DNA from: Pseudopyrenochaeta lycopersici
Taxonomy: Eukaryota; Ascomycota; Dothideomycetes; Pleosporales; Pseudopyrenochaetaceae
DNA length: 64,000 nt
Direction: 5' to 3'
Assembly: GCA_003313425.1 (NCBI GenBank)
Contig: NHZP01000040.1
Span: 62,001 to 126,000, forward strand
Shown here: positions 47,301 to 58,965 of the stretch, in pieces
Numbering within the stretch: the stretch's first letter is position 1
Layout: each line of letters opens with the position of its first letter
Made by a program: the position numbers and the translations under genes
The notes under the pieces: generated by a model
Told to the model about the DNA's origin: nothing
Seen by the model: only the letters and a program-made list of their open reading frames with translations
Database searches by the model: none

Positions 47301-48518
47301 TTAGTATCTCCAGAGACACAGCAGCCGATCATAAAAGCTTGTTGAGATGAATGATCGCTGACCTTGCTCGTTTACGTCCGGTTGACAATCACTACCATAA
47401 TTCATGCTCCTGTGCTCTTCAAATTTTGCCAGCACTTCAATACGCCAATCTGTATTTGCGCTTCGAGACAATCTTACAATGCGTGTTCCAGCATGCATGC
47501 AACTGACTAGTAGAAGTAGGGCTTCGGGTGGCGGCTCAGCTCGCCACTTTTCCACGCCATGATGAGCTGGCAGTTTTGGCTGCCTGTCTAGCAATTTCAG
47601 TCGCCATACCCCTCCTCCGAGGTTCATATCTGCAAGGACCTGCCGACGACCTGCAATGGAAATATGAATGAGCCGAATATGGTCGTCATAGCTGCCTGTA
47701 ACGATCAAGGCGCCATCAGGATCCAAATGTACGGGAAGGATTGCAGTGACGCCGGCGCCATGGATCTTCTTGTCCATCCACGGCATGCTCGTCGCAGACC
47801 CATCAGCTAACTCCGCAAAGCGTAATGTACTATCATCCCCTCCGGACAGAAGTCCTGACCCATCGGGAAGAAAAGCCAGAGTCCAGGCCTCAAGATCATG
47901 AGAAGTAACATCCATGTGCGAAGGTGAATCCACAGTCTCATCGGAGTCTATGATGCCGAGGCACACTTTCCCGGTAGAGAGTGTCATTCCCACCATAAAG
48001 TTCTCTGGGTGCCATGAGAAGGCAGTGATGAGTACGTCCTCTGGGAAGAATTGTATAGTGTTAATGTGATTAATTTTGGGGTCTTGCTGCCAAGATTCGA
48101 GTTCGTAGATGCCGAATGATCCTGTTGAAGTTGCAACACCAAAGTTTGAGCTCGTAACATGGGTTAGAAAATGGACGTCCAGAATAGCGGAAGGCGTCGA
48201 TAGGGTCTGAACGATTTCGCTGTGTAAGGTCAGTGTTGCTATCATTTCAATGTGAGTCAAACTACGACTAAGCCCCTCCAGGATGCATCGTAATGGAACA
48301 TACACAGTGTCGTTAACAACTTTTATTAATATTAAGCTGCCGTTTCGTTGCTGGCCCTTTGGTTGCACCACTTGGGCACCATCGGAAGGCTCTTGTCCGC
48401 CCTCCTTCTGAAGGTTGTATGTGCCTATGACGGCATATTGTGGATTGAGAGGAAAGAACTCAATGCAGCTAGGAGGCAATTCAAGCGTCAAAGACTTAAG
48501 AGGCCGGATGCTGGACAT
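47301..48518 (-). CDS. DPH7: Diphthine methylesterase DPH7 (WDR85/Rrt2)
   Basis: WD40 enzyme of diphthamide synthesis on elongation factor 2; it demethylates methylated diphthine before the final amidation by Dph6. The N-terminus SLTLELPPSCIEFFPLNPQYAVIGTYNL is family-typical, followed by blades with STPSAILDVHFL, AFSWHPENFMVG, LAFLPDGSGLLSGGDDSTLRF and VTGSYDDHIRL, and the diagnostic end FISTSFYDRLLCLWRY. The frame is open throughout (405 aa), but a GTATGT...ACACAG intron at 48303-48220 (84 bp, stop-free, multiple of three) would join DTV to EIVQTLSTPSA, matching the family better, for 377 aa from exons 48518-48304 and 48219-47301. It is divergent from the F-box-like gene with about 450 bp between starts. 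Confidence 0.9.
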   Translation of the reverse strand: MSSIRPLKSLTLELPPSCIEFFPLNPQYAVIGTYNLQKEGGQEPSDGAQVVQPKGQQRNGSLILIKVVNDTVYVPLRCILEGLSRSLTHIEMIATLTLHSEIVQTLSTPSAILDVHFLTHVTSSNFGVATSTGSFGIYELESWQQDPKINHINTIQFFPEDVLITAFSWHPENFMVGMTLSTGKVCLGIIDSDETVDSPSHMDVTSHDLEAWTLAFLPDGSGLLSGGDDSTLRFAELADGSATSMPWMDKKIHGAGVTAILPVHLDPDGALIVTGSYDDHIRLIHISIAGRRQVLADMNLGGGVWRLKLLDRQPKLPAHHGVEKWRAEPPPEALLLLVSCMHAGTRIVRLSRSANTDWRIEVLAKFEEHRSMNYGSDCQPDVNEQGQRSFISTSFYDRLLCLWRY

Positions 48519-48970
48519 GTTTGGCTGATGGGGTGCACAATCGATGGCGCAGCTTTTGCTCCCTTTATTTGGTTAGTGGGAAATCTGGTCAGTGGGATCC
48601 GTGACTAAGCACTCCTGTCGACGCCGTTCGTCATTTCTTTCTTCACTTCTCTCTGCTCGTCAAGCATGAGCACCACTGCTACAAATGCACACAACTACAT
48701 GGAAGATGATTGTCCAATCGGCTCCTGTTGGCGACAGTCCAGCGCTGCGCCATTTGAGTTGATGCCTTATAAACCCTTGCATCGCCACATTGCTGCCTAC
48801 GCTAACCCCAAAACGAGTAACAGCTGACAGCGCGACATGCATGCCCATATTCTTTTTAAAGACGTCTGAAGACGCGTTTCTTTCGTGTTTCTCATATTCA
48901 AGCGCGTCTCATACTTCGAGTCCTCAATTCGTCAAAGATCTCAACAAGCTGCGAATATAATTTCAATACA
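48519..48970. promoter_or_regulatory. Divergent promoter region DPH7 / F-box-like
   Basis: 452 bp between two divergent start codons, so it must contain both promoters. No specific factor site can be supported. Confidence 0.4.
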
Positions 48971-49992
48971 ATGTCTGACATTGCAGCCGCTCAGGATACT
49001 TTCGCTTCGGGACGCTACTCGAAGCGGAAGAGGACGCAGATCACCTATACCCTCGATGAATTGGATGTATCAGATTGCGAGTCTGATTTTGAGAGCCAGC
49101 AGGTCAAGGTTCGACAGACCTTTATACTCCTGAGTCCTCCCTCACTGATGAATTGCAGAAGCGCAAAGCTAGCACGGCTTCAAGACCACTCCCGAAGCGC
49201 AAGGTCTTCCCATTCATGGAATTGCCTGCTGAGATCCGGAACATGGTGTACACCTACGCCCTCACAGATCCTTCCGGTATTAACCTTGTTGCGACATTCA
49301 AGCATAGACGTCGCACTGTTGAGCGCGTATCCGCGGAAACGCAGTCCAAGATTGGCGGAAGCTACTACAGAACCAGTCGCATGAATGACGGATTGCGCGC
49401 CAAGTATGAAGAGCCAATATCTATTGTGCCCTCATTGCTTGCTGTGAGCAAGCAGATTCACTTCGAAGCCCGTGATGTGTTATACTCGAACGAATTTATA
49501 CTCGCCGACACCTTTGCTCTGTACTCGTTTCTCATCAACCTTGGACCTAGCGGCTCAAAGCATCTACAAAAACTCCGATTGCTCGGCTGGGGTTACGGCC
49601 GCGCAATGAAAGCATACAATCATGCCTGCTTTGCCGTTCTCGTGTGGGCCACAAACATCACCGATTTCCACATCGATACAAGCATCGGTTGGTATCGCAA
49701 TCCGAAAGCCTGCGCTGAGCAGATCTACCGTGATGCATTTCCGTGGCTCGAGGCAGTAGGCAGGAATACAGGGAAAGCAGACGGTGCTGTGGAATTGATG
49801 AAATGCAAAATGGAATTATTCGAGAGCAGGCAATGGAACGGCGTTAGCTCGGTCATTGTTCCTGGGGAGGAGAAGTATCAGGAATTCAAAGCAGCGCTCA
49901 CCAAGCTTCTGGGCGCACAGCAGAAGAGGATCTTGGCCAAACCAGTGAAAAGGAGGAGAATATCCAAGAATGTCGCTACTGATGAGTTGTGA
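48971..49992 (+). CDS. F-box/2EXR-like fungal protein
   Basis: Two exons, 48971-49102 (or to 49108) and 49159-49992, about 321-323 aa. The first exon is Ser/Asp/Arg-rich (YSKRKRTQITYTLDELD) and disordered. The second opens with basic KRKAS.. then FPFMELPAEIRNMVYTYAL, the short F-box-like start typical of the large fungal 2EXR/F-box-like group, followed by LLAVSKQIHFEARDVLYSNEF, where F-box relatives carry the same wording. No leucine-rich repeats follow; the tail is basic (KPVKRRRISK). A role as an SCF ubiquitin-ligase adaptor is inferred from the family only. Donor choice is uncertain: GTCAAG at 49103 or GTTCGA at 49109 both keep frame with the TTGCAG acceptor. Confidence 0.78.
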
Positions 49993-50764
49993 GTATGGCA
50001 CGACGAAAGAAGTATGGGAGAAGATCGCCTGACACATTTGAGGCACGATGGAGACGGTACGACGAATGATGCAATGTTGGTGGCACCTCATACGCATCCA
50101 GGCCCACTGTCGATACTCGGCAGAGATTCATTAGTAGATTGGGCGAATCGGCTGTTAGAGTTTGCGCGTCTGCCATGATATTTGCTGTTGCATTATTGTG
50201 TTTTTACAAGACTGGAAGTTTGGCTCTGTCTTACTGCTGAGATTATGCATAAGCTGGACGTAGTTTCTGCCTACACTATGGTGTATATTTATACACTAAA
50301 TATGAGAACAATACGTGGTACTAAAACACTTTCTCACTATTGAAACGCATCACTGTTGACTATTTCAGAGAAGTGTCGAGCATTTCTTGCAGTGTTGAAT
50401 AACGGCAGTTTGTCATTTTCCCTTTCACATTTCACGTGAAAGAGAGGCAGCGGGATAGATAGAGATATCCTGGACACCAGCAAGACCTTGAAAATGGCAT
50501 CTACCAGCTCCACACTTCTCTTCAAACCAAGCAACACTCGCCACATATCGAACCCTTCAAAAAGAAACCCCCCCCCACCCCGAAGTATTACAAAATCATT
50601 TTAGACGTAGCGTCGTATCCTGAGCCATGCAAGGAACGAAAAGAGAAATTGTTTAAAAAATGAACCGCCACGCAATCGCTATGCAAATACTAGAGCTACC
50701 TTTCGGTTTGGGTTTCGGTTCTTGCTTCCTCAAAGGCTAAACCTTTCCCAAGAGCTAGTTATAT
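49993..50764. other. Convergent intergenic region
   Basis: 772 bp between the F-box-like gene and the GGPP synthase gene. It carries a 9-C run at 50568-50576; no gene. Confidence 0.5.
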
Positions 50765-52223
50765 TCATCGCAAAACAAGTCGTCCCAGCATGACCCGTAG
50801 TGCCTCTGCACCCTCGTGGCCGCCATCCAGTCGGTCCTCAATGGCACGGACGTGCTCCTCGGTCTTGCCCCTGAGATCTTCAATGACTCTGGCGCTGTAG
50901 TCGAAACTGCCTTTGCTCTGCATATACCTCAAGGCATACCGTTTCACCTCTTCATCTGTAGTTTTCTGTTTCAAGATGTTGATCAGGATTTGATTGCTGG
51001 GGTCGGCGCGAATGGCGTGGATAACGGGGAAGCTAAATTTTCCTTCTGTAAGGTCCTCGCACAGGCCTTTTAGGGTTTGGAGTTCGGAGGTGGGGGAGAG
51101 ATTGAGGTGGTCGTCGAGGATTTGAAAGAGCAGGCCTATTGTGGAGACAAGCGGGGTGCAGTCACTGTTACGGTATGTTAGCGGGTGTTGATGGGGTAAG
51201 AGAGGGAGGAGTGGAATGGAAAAGCGTACACTTGAACTGCACTCTCTGCCTGCATAAGTTTGATAGCCAGCCTGAAAAGGCCACCGGTTTTGTTGCCCAC
51301 CATCTCTAGATAGTCTGCCTCGCTTGGACATGTCAAACTGTCTCTCCAGTATAGATCCATGCCTTGCCCTCGGTGGAGGTTGAGGAGCTCCTCTGTGAAT
51401 ATCTCGATGAGTTTGGGATTCTGCATGAGTAGCAGGTCTTGCAGTGCTTTGAAGTAGACGTAGTTGGCCGAGTTGATAGTTTGTGCTACGCCAAAAATGG
51501 AGTTTGCGACGGGTATGCCGCGGCGGAGGATGGAAGAGTCTTCTACATCGTCGACGCTATGGTCTCGCATTAGCGGGGACTTTTTACTCTCACGAGCTTG
51601 GTTTTAGGCATGTCCTCGATCCATTCCAGCAACGTGGATACGTACAGCAAACTTGCGGTATGCAACATGCCAACCACCCTAGTAATAATCTCCAGTCTCT
51701 CCGGCGGGACTTTTAGCCACAGATTGAAGGCCGCAATACACTGGCTGCGTATATCCTTCCCTGGATGCCCGTACAAGTAGTCGTAGGGACCCAGTAATAT
51801 CCTCTCCTTCTCCCCCGTCCACGCAGCGCCATTCCCATATATCAGATCCTCGCCTACTCCTTTTGTTTGGTTCGCAGGCGGGGAGAGCGGCGTGGGGTAA
51901 GCTGTAGAGGCTTCCAAGCTCCCTGCGGCACCACGCTGTGCATCGCTGGCCTCGGCTTCCATGGCTTCGGCAGCAGAGGTGTACGGGCGGTTGAGAGGCT
52001 GGGAAATCTGGCGCCGGTGCAGATGTGAATTCAGCGGTTCCGCCGAGTGGCTCGTTTTGCTCTTCTTGCTCTGGCCCAACCAGTCAATCTCGCTCAGCGG
52101 GCGCAACACGCTGTTTCGGTGGTTGACGCTGTTGCCGTTCAGGCTCAGGATGCCGCTGGAGCTGGTGCGGGGCGGAATGGCATTTGGCGAGGCGAAGGGG
52201 TGGTGGGCAGACGAAGGCATCAT
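50765..52223 (-). CDS. ggs1: Geranylgeranyl diphosphate synthase
   Basis: Trans-prenyltransferase adding isopentenyl diphosphate to farnesyl diphosphate to make GGPP for protein prenylation, carotenoids and diterpenes (yeast BTS1 equivalent). Exons 52223-51646, 51556-51230, 51164-50765, giving 434 aa. A disordered N-terminus of about 120 residues precedes the catalytic fold: [38 protein letters not shown] with the first Asp-rich motif DDVED (restored by splicing), [40 protein letters not shown], and the second motif [12 protein letters not shown], then [14 protein letters not shown]. The second motif has His where Tyr or Phe is common. The first ATG in frame is at 52223; the frame is open further upstream through a CA-repeat but has no ATG. 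It is probably the housekeeping enzyme, as no terpene cyclase lies nearby. Confidence 0.95.
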
Positions 52224-53392
52224 GGTGGGACCCGTTGCCGGCAATGCTGGAGCCTGCTTTGTGGAGACACGCACACACACGCACACACACAAACACACAG
52301 AGAGACACACAGACACAGCCCTACGCCGATGCCTGGTGAACACGAGACCGAGCTCGTGGCTGTACGATGACGGAGGCTGAGGGCCAAACAAGGAAGGACA
52401 GTGGACGCGTCTCAGCGCAAGAGGCCCTATGGAGCTTGGTTTGTTGGGATCAGGGCTGCGGAGCCTCGCTCAGACCGCCTGTGAAGCTGTGAGGGTAAGG
52501 ATCACGATAGACGCGACATGTTGGACGAAAAATTGAGCAAAGGAAACAGACCCTCAGGCACGTTCAGTCCGCGCAGCTACATATCAATATAGGCAGCGCA
52601 TGGCCATCTGCGTGCCACCACAGCTCCCCCCCCCATAGCCGGAGCTCTGTCCCATGCATGTATGACGCCAATCGTCGCTTAGTCCTGGCCAAAGGCTAAT
52701 TGCCGCTAAGCCGACTTCTGTCAAGCCTGTCCAGCACTGCTCAGCCTGCGTCCTGGGGCCAGCCATCATACCTAAGCTCATGGCTAATTATCGAAAGACG
52801 TGCGACGTCAAACCACTTTGAGCCTGACAGGCTAGCCTTGCCTTGTCGTGAAAGCTTCCATCACAAATGCCCAAGAACGAATCATTCAGCTCAATCCGTT
52901 CCCAGCGCACTGATACGCGCGGTTGAATTTACCCAGCAATCATTTGGTCGCAATGGGCTCCATGGTTACATTTCACCAGCACAAAGGCACTTTCTTCCAG
53001 AGATGACACGTCTTCGCAAAGCCTCTTCCATTCGCAAGCGGCCCCCCTCCAGAAATTTTGACTAGTTGTCCTGCCCAGCATTAGACTAAATATATTATAC
53101 AAATAGAATCCCTAGACCTCAAACCACCAACTCTTCACTTCGAAAGGGGTATGAGAAGGGAAAACCATGGCTTGATGCCGCAACCGCAAGTACAGAGCAT
53201 ACAAAGTATGCAAATGAATGCTAAAGGAAAAATCTCCTACTACAAGTCCATTTTGTATCCAACACAAAGAAAAGACTGATGCGATAGTCGTACGTCATGA
53301 ACAAGCAAAATCGCTGCATGGCTGGGTATGTGCGGAAAGGAACGACAAACACAAGGAAAGGGTTGCCACGTCTTGGGCTGGGCAGTACCAGG
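52224..53392. other. Intergenic with CA-rich tract
   Basis: About 1.17 kb between the GGPP synthase start and the end of the ADF-H gene. A (CA)-rich tract lies in the probable 5' leader (52265-52318) and a 9-C run at 52626-52634. No gene. Confidence 0.5.
52265..52318. repeat. Imperfect (CA)n tract in the GGPP synthase leader
   Basis: ACGCACACACACGCACACACAC-type repeat with GAGA interruptions, starting about 40 bp upstream of the GGPP synthase ATG. Read on the gene strand it is GT-rich. Confidence 0.85.
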
Positions 53393-56300
53393 CTAGAGCG
53401 CCTGGTTATAAGCAAGCCAGGCATCGTGGGCTTCTCGAAGGACTAAGTGCGCGTTAGCAAACTCGGCATGTCTCACATCAAAACATTTCGACTTACCCTG
53501 CAAAACCTGAGCTTGCGCTGTGTACGTCTCGCAAGCGCACTGCAATGTCCGGCCATCGATGAAGTCCAGCACGACACTGTTAGGCAGCTCCTGTCGGTCC
53601 TGGTCAGGCGGGTATGGAGTTTGGAACTCGCTGAGATGGAACCGCTTAACCACGCCCTTCTCGTTGGACTTGGAAGGACTCAGGACAAGGTTACCACTCG
53701 TGTCGATTTCAACCCATCGACGTCTCCACAGCTATTTTCACGTTAGCGCCAGATTTGGACTGCTTGTGCAAGTATACTAACCAACGTGTCTGGGAACTGG
53801 ATATTCAGATCCCCGACATGCACTGGTGGTGGTGGCTCCCGCAGGGAGAACAGCGATGTAGATCGGACGTCTTGCTCGGTAAGCCCGGCATTATGACTCG
53901 AGTTCTTCCATGGCATCGACGACATGGACGAAGACATGCGTTTGAACATTTTGCTTGTTCGGGACTCCTTCTTGTCCTTCTTGTCGTCTCGCTTGTCCTC
54001 GTCAATGTCATGGCTGTGGACCGACTTGGATTCGCTGTGACGGCGGCCAAAGGACCGCCAGGTGCTCTCGGACGATGCACGCGAGTTGCTCTGCTCGCGT
54101 GAGTGCGACGAAGGTGCTTTGGGTGATGCGGGCTCTGCTCTTCCCCGCGTAGGGCTTTTTGGGGTCCATGTAGGTCTCTGGTGGTCAATAATGAGAGGGC
54201 TTGCGTGAAGTTCCAGCGGCGTGTTCTCAGTGGGCATGGCCAACGTTGGTTTCTTGGTTCGCTCATCTCGGACAATGCGAGCCGTAACCTGTACCGATTC
54301 AGGCTTTTCGGCTCCTCGCTGCACATTGTACACAGTCGCTTTGACCGGCTGCAGCTTTTTGTCAGGCGTTGTCGGGGTGGATGAAGTCAAGAAGGATGGG
54401 CTTCCAAGACGCGAGACAGGCCTTCCATTCGGCGACGTTTCAACAGGCGTGGTCGCGAAGAATGAAGACTTGCGTTGGGCTACAGTAGAACTTGGAGTGT
54501 CCAGAGTAGCCGTCAGAGAACTTCCTAATGAAGCCGATTCGCGATTTGATTTTGCTGCAAGTGCTTTGATCCTCTGCGATATTCCGGACGAAACGTTGAT
54601 CTTCTTGGCCACCACAACGTTGTCGGCGTTAGAGGGAGGAGGCCAGGCCCCCGACGCTTTGCGGCCTAGTTGCTCTGGGGACAAGCGAGTAACCCCTTGG
54701 TGTGGTTGTGATGACGACCTGAGGGGTGTGGACAGGTCGCTTGCGCTCGACTTTCGGGGGAAGAAAGGCGTGATTGGTGATTTGGAAACCATGATCGGTT
54801 TGGCCTCATGTACGGTAGCACTCTGTAGCTCTTCCATGAATGAATCATCGGACAGATACTCGGCCTCGGAGTTTTCTGCACTGATCTGAAGGGGGTCCAG
54901 CATCGCTCGGCGCTTGTCCTTGGATTCGTACCAGCTCTGTCTTTTCGACGAGGGCATGAGCACTGAGCCCCTGTTGCGTTTCTTTATTTGTGCCTCATCT
55001 GGCTGAGAGGCGTCAAGTGAAGGCATATAGATTACGGACTCGCGCTTGAAGCGTCGCTGCGACAGTGAATCATCTTGATCACCAGGTATCCTTAGTGCTC
55101 CAGACTCTTCGTTCTGAATACGAGGATACTGGTCGGTTGAAGTAGTCTCGGTGAGGGCCGAGTGTTGATCAGGCTGGCTGTGCACTTCAACAGAGGGCAC
55201 GGGAGTCCTGCTCTCGGGAACTATTGTGGGTGTGCTATCAACTGACTGCTCTTCGTCCAAAACGTCTAGGCTTTGCGAGTCCTCGGTGTCTCTAGGCTTT
55301 TCGGTGTGGCCCATGCCAGCATGTTCGTCTTCTGATATTGACGAGGGTCGGGTTGATGGCGCACCGGAGGATCCTTGGGTTTGAGCAGATATAGGAGAGG
55401 ATACCGAGGCTGAAGAGTTTAGATCATCAGACCCTGCCTGGCTGCCTGCAAAAACCAGACCAGAGTGGTCCAGGCCCAAGGTAGCGGACGAATGTTCTTC
55501 AGAAGGAATGTCCTTGGCGGGTGCTGTGGACGAGGCATCTCCTGCATCGCGTGTTGGGTTCGTCTCTGCAATGGTGTCCTCCTCCTCGTCCTCCTTGGGC
55601 GTAGCATCCGCCTTCTGAGCTTCGGTTTGGGTTTCTTCACCATCTTCTGTCTTCCTTGCTTGTCGTTCTTTTTGAGCCTGTTGCTGCTTCTTCCGTAGTT
55701 CCAGGGCCTTCATTAACCTGGTCCTCTCCTGGGTCATGCCTGTGGACCGGTGGTGGCTGCTGTACGAGGTGACGGGCATGGACCTCACGCTAGCCGGGCT
55801 TCTGGAGGTATAGAGAGTTGAGACTGGAGAATGGGGCATATCAGGTGTCTTTGGGATTGGAGGCGGGGGTGGAATGGCAATATGGGGGATCGTGCTTGGC
55901 GTTCTTGTTTTGAGCGTCTTCTGTTCCACGGCCTTTCGAGTTGCGGAGCGCAGGCCAGCCGGCAAGGACGACTTTGGCCTCGCGACGTCCTGCGATGAGC
56001 TCCCGGAGGTAGCGGGTCTCCTGCCATCGAGCGACGGTCTCGGTCGTGGCCCAAGCTTGACCTTTGGTTTTGTGTACTGTGCATAATAATGCTCGTACAG
56101 CTCGTCGTAGTTTGGTCGGGCCGTTTGCGAGGAGAGTCTTGGCTCTGGACCGCCTTCGAACAGCTTGTCGTAGCTCTTGAGGGTTGCGTGCAGCTCGGTG
56201 ACGTCTGCGTCGGGGGACTTCGCCTCGGTGACGGTTTCTATTGTGACGTGAGAGATCTCGGGGGCCGGCCTCGCGTCGACGACCTTCTCCTCGAGGATGA

Positions 56301-57029
56301 CGGGCACCGACTCTGCTTGTGAGGCAACCGAGGCATTGCGTGGCGGGTCTTCGTCCTCGCCCCCAGCGGGCTCCAGGATGGTTGGGATGGTCGAGGTGCC
56401 GGCGGCGAGGGCGTTGTCGTCTGCGTTCATCTGGGCGCCCTCCTCGGCGGCCTCCTGTATCCAGCTGAGCTTCTGCTGGCGCAATGAGCCGTTGGACGAG
56501 GAGCTCGAGGGGGCGGCCGTGTGCAGGGTACAGGCCGAGGCAAGGGCGGCATCGCTTAGCTCTTCGGGGGTGGAGATGGAGAGGACAATATCGCACGGCG
56601 CAAACTTGTCCGTGACGGTCAGGAAGTGCACTGCGACACGGGCTGCGGCGGGCTGTCAGTAGCGGGCCAGCAGAGGGGGGGCGCCTTTGCAGTGCCGGGA
56701 GCATACCTTGGAGCAGTCGCGACGTCCCCTCAGGCACGTACTTGACCAAGACCTTGCGGCGGCGGTACAGCAGGAGGCCGTACAGCGGCGACTTCTCGTC
56801 GTAGGCGGCCACGGCGGCGCGCGCCTCTGCAGCGCCGCCGGTGCCGCGGGTGAGCACCTGGACAGCGTCCCTCGAAAGGTACCTGAGCAGGAACCTGTGC
56901 AGCCAAGATTAGCGTCGAGCTCCCGAACCTGCGGAGAGAGAAGGGAGGGTGGTACCATCCGCCAGCCTCGGCGAGGGCGGCCTGGTAGGCCTGTGTGACC
57001 TCGACGTTGTCGAGCCCGTTGAGAGACAT
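53393..57029 (-). CDS. Large protein with N-terminal ADF-H-like and C-terminal PH-like regions
   Basis: Five exons: 57029-56956, 56894-56707, 56642-53782, 53731-53497, 53442-53393, giving 1135 aa. After splicing the N-terminus reads AYQAALAEAGGW FLLRYLSRDAVQVL, then SPLYGLLLYRRRKVLVKYVPEG and SRLLQARVAVHFLTVTDKFAP, an ADF-homology-like actin-binding fold of about 125 residues. A disordered region of some 900 residues follows, rich in Ser, Pro, Glu and Lys, with a Gln/Lys-rich coiled segment near residue 310 (LRKKQQQAQKERQARK). The C-terminal 110 residues look PH-like (VHVGDLNIQFPDTLLWRRRWVEID, VVLDFIDGRTLQCACE, LREAHDAWLAYNQAL). A cortical actin-membrane linker is plausible but inferred. Intron 4 (53443-53496) is 54 bp, in frame and stop-free; splicing gives the better helix. 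Confidence 0.8.
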
Positions 57030-58351
57030 TGTCGTCTGGCCGGCGTCTCTCGAGGCAGCCGGATAAGTGCAGACTCTCGGAGCCGTGCAGGTCTGCAAAA
57101 GAGTCGTCGTCGCGAGCCCACTGAATTCCAGGAGGTCAATGCGGAGCTAGGGGGTTGGCTGAGGCCAGGGATCCGTTGCGGACCGTCAAACGTGGACGCT
57201 ACGGGCCATTGGCTCTTTTCTTCCCTCTGCTGCAGGCATGCACTCGAACGGCATGTAGATGGAAATGCTCCTGTCACCCCGCAGCCACGAGAAGGAGGCA
57301 CTGCGCGGTGGTGGATACGCAGGACCCCGGCTGTTCTGTGTTTCACCTCTCCAGCCGGCGACTGCATGGGCACTAGGACATGTCTCCGTCCGCGCCGTCC
57401 ACCAACTTGAACGCCTCCAGCATTTGATTCCCACCGGGCACGCCTGCCCGCCTAGACTGTCGTCGACGAGCATTGGAGAACCATGGAAAGACTGCCGCCA
57501 TGCCGCGCCCCACCCTCAACGCAGGAACGCGCACGCCATCCTGAGGCAACCAACGTGACAGCCCTGAACAGGAATCGTCTTCGCCTTGCGTTGCACACCC
57601 TGTCCCCCATCTGCACTACTGCAAAACAAAAGACGATCAATAAAGTTGCTCCTTCAACCTCTAGCATGACCCTGCCTGTGCATTACATGTCTCTCAGCCT
57701 CCCCATTGGCCCATCCACAACCTTTCCAAACTGCACCGCAACCCACCTCCCATCGTGTAACCCCGGCACGCCTGACTCTGCGCCCTGGCTGCTTCGCATG
57801 GCGAGCTCTTGCACCTGCCTATCCACACTCGCTGCAAGACTGTGCACGCGCATCAGAACTATGTATAGAGCTGATGGCTGTATATCCAGCCCCTCACCTT
57901 CTCTGCCACGCCTCAGCCGGCTCCATGGTTGACCTGGGCTTTGGCAAAACTCTCCGACAGAGTCCACCCTGCACACATGGCGCTATCCCAAAGCTGCCCC
58001 ACCTTTATCGATACTGACCCTAGGAATCCATCTCCTCCCCCTTGCAGCTTGCATTGCACGACCCGCAAACCCGCACACTCCAGACCAAACAAGCCCGCTG
58101 TGTGGCGTACAACACCCAGACCAACATAGCCGGTCGGTAGCGGCCGGTTTCGTATCTCTGCAAGTCACAAACTAGCCCCAAGTTTGACGTCACGCTCCAC
58201 CATCGCGCATTGCAGACATACCTCAACAGCAGACAAGTATTGTTCCATGTCTTAGTCTCAAGAGAAGGATCAAGGCCCACAATCACCGAAACTCCATTGA
58301 TCGTGACTTCGGCCCCATCCCGTCACCGTTTGAAACTTCCACCCTCCAGCC
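57030..58351. other. Divergent intergenic region
   Basis: About 1.3 kb between the ADF-H gene and the OHCU gene starts. GC- and CCA-rich frames here have no recognisable protein features and are rejected. Confidence 0.5.
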
Positions 58352-58965
58352 ATGACATCACTTCCCTCTATCAGCAGTCTACCTCACTCTGCCGACTCCG
58401 AACTCGCAAACGTCCTAGACTTGCTATTCGAGCCATCACCGCCATTGCACAACCTCACGCTCCCGGTCTTACGCTCCACCACATTCCCCAACTATGACAC
58501 ACTTATTGTTGCCGTAAATGCTCAATTGAGTGCACTCGCCGGCTCAGATAAGCCGCAAGATGTTACAACATTGTCCGAAATTCTTTGCAGTCATCCAAGA
58601 CTAGGAGAGAAGAAGGTAGACAGCGAGCAGAGTCGAAAAGAGCAGGCGCAGTTGCAGTCTGGGGGTGAGGAAGAGAAGGAGAAGCTGGCCAGCTTGAACA
58701 AGGAGTATGAAAAAAAGTTTCCAGGCTTGAGATATGTGTATGTTGTTTTCTTTCTCTTCAACATATACCATGTTTTTGTCTTTCCCTTACAATTCACATT
58801 CGCTAACACTTCACTAGCGTCTTCGTCAACGGCCGTCCCCGACCGGCCATCATGGAGAATATGCGCACCCGCATCGACCGCGGCGACATCAAAGCCGAGC
58901 GCCAAGAAGCCATCCAGGCCATGTGCGACATTGCAGCAGACCGCGCGACCAAACTTCAAGCATGA
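58352..58965 (+). CDS. OHCU decarboxylase-like protein (uric acid catabolism)
   Basis: Single-domain protein of the 2-oxo-4-hydroxy-4-carboxy-5-ureidoimidazoline decarboxylase family, which makes S-allantoin after urate oxidase and HIU hydrolase. Exons 58352-58737 and 58818-58965, giving 177 aa, the normal size. Family features: LFEPSPPLHNLTLPVL and FPNYDTLIVAVNAQL at the start, LCSHPRLGEKK carrying the expected catalytic His, then LASLNKEYEKKFPGLRYVVFVNGRPRP restored by splicing, and RGDIKAERQEAIQAMCDIAADRATKL at the end. The C-terminus LQA is not a PTS1, although the pathway is often peroxisomal. Other purine-breakdown genes are not adjacent. Confidence 0.9.

Noticed and set aside
28451..52223. 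Complete secondary-metabolite gene cluster including the GGPP synthase
   Set aside because: The GGPP synthase is separated by housekeeping genes and no cyclase, PKS, NRPS or P450 was found; only a looser accessory island is claimed.
55841..56857. 338-codon minus-strand frame rich in Arg
   Set aside because: Overlaps the real ADF-H/PH coding frame in another phase; Arg/Ala-rich composition is typical of a shifted GC-rich coding strand.
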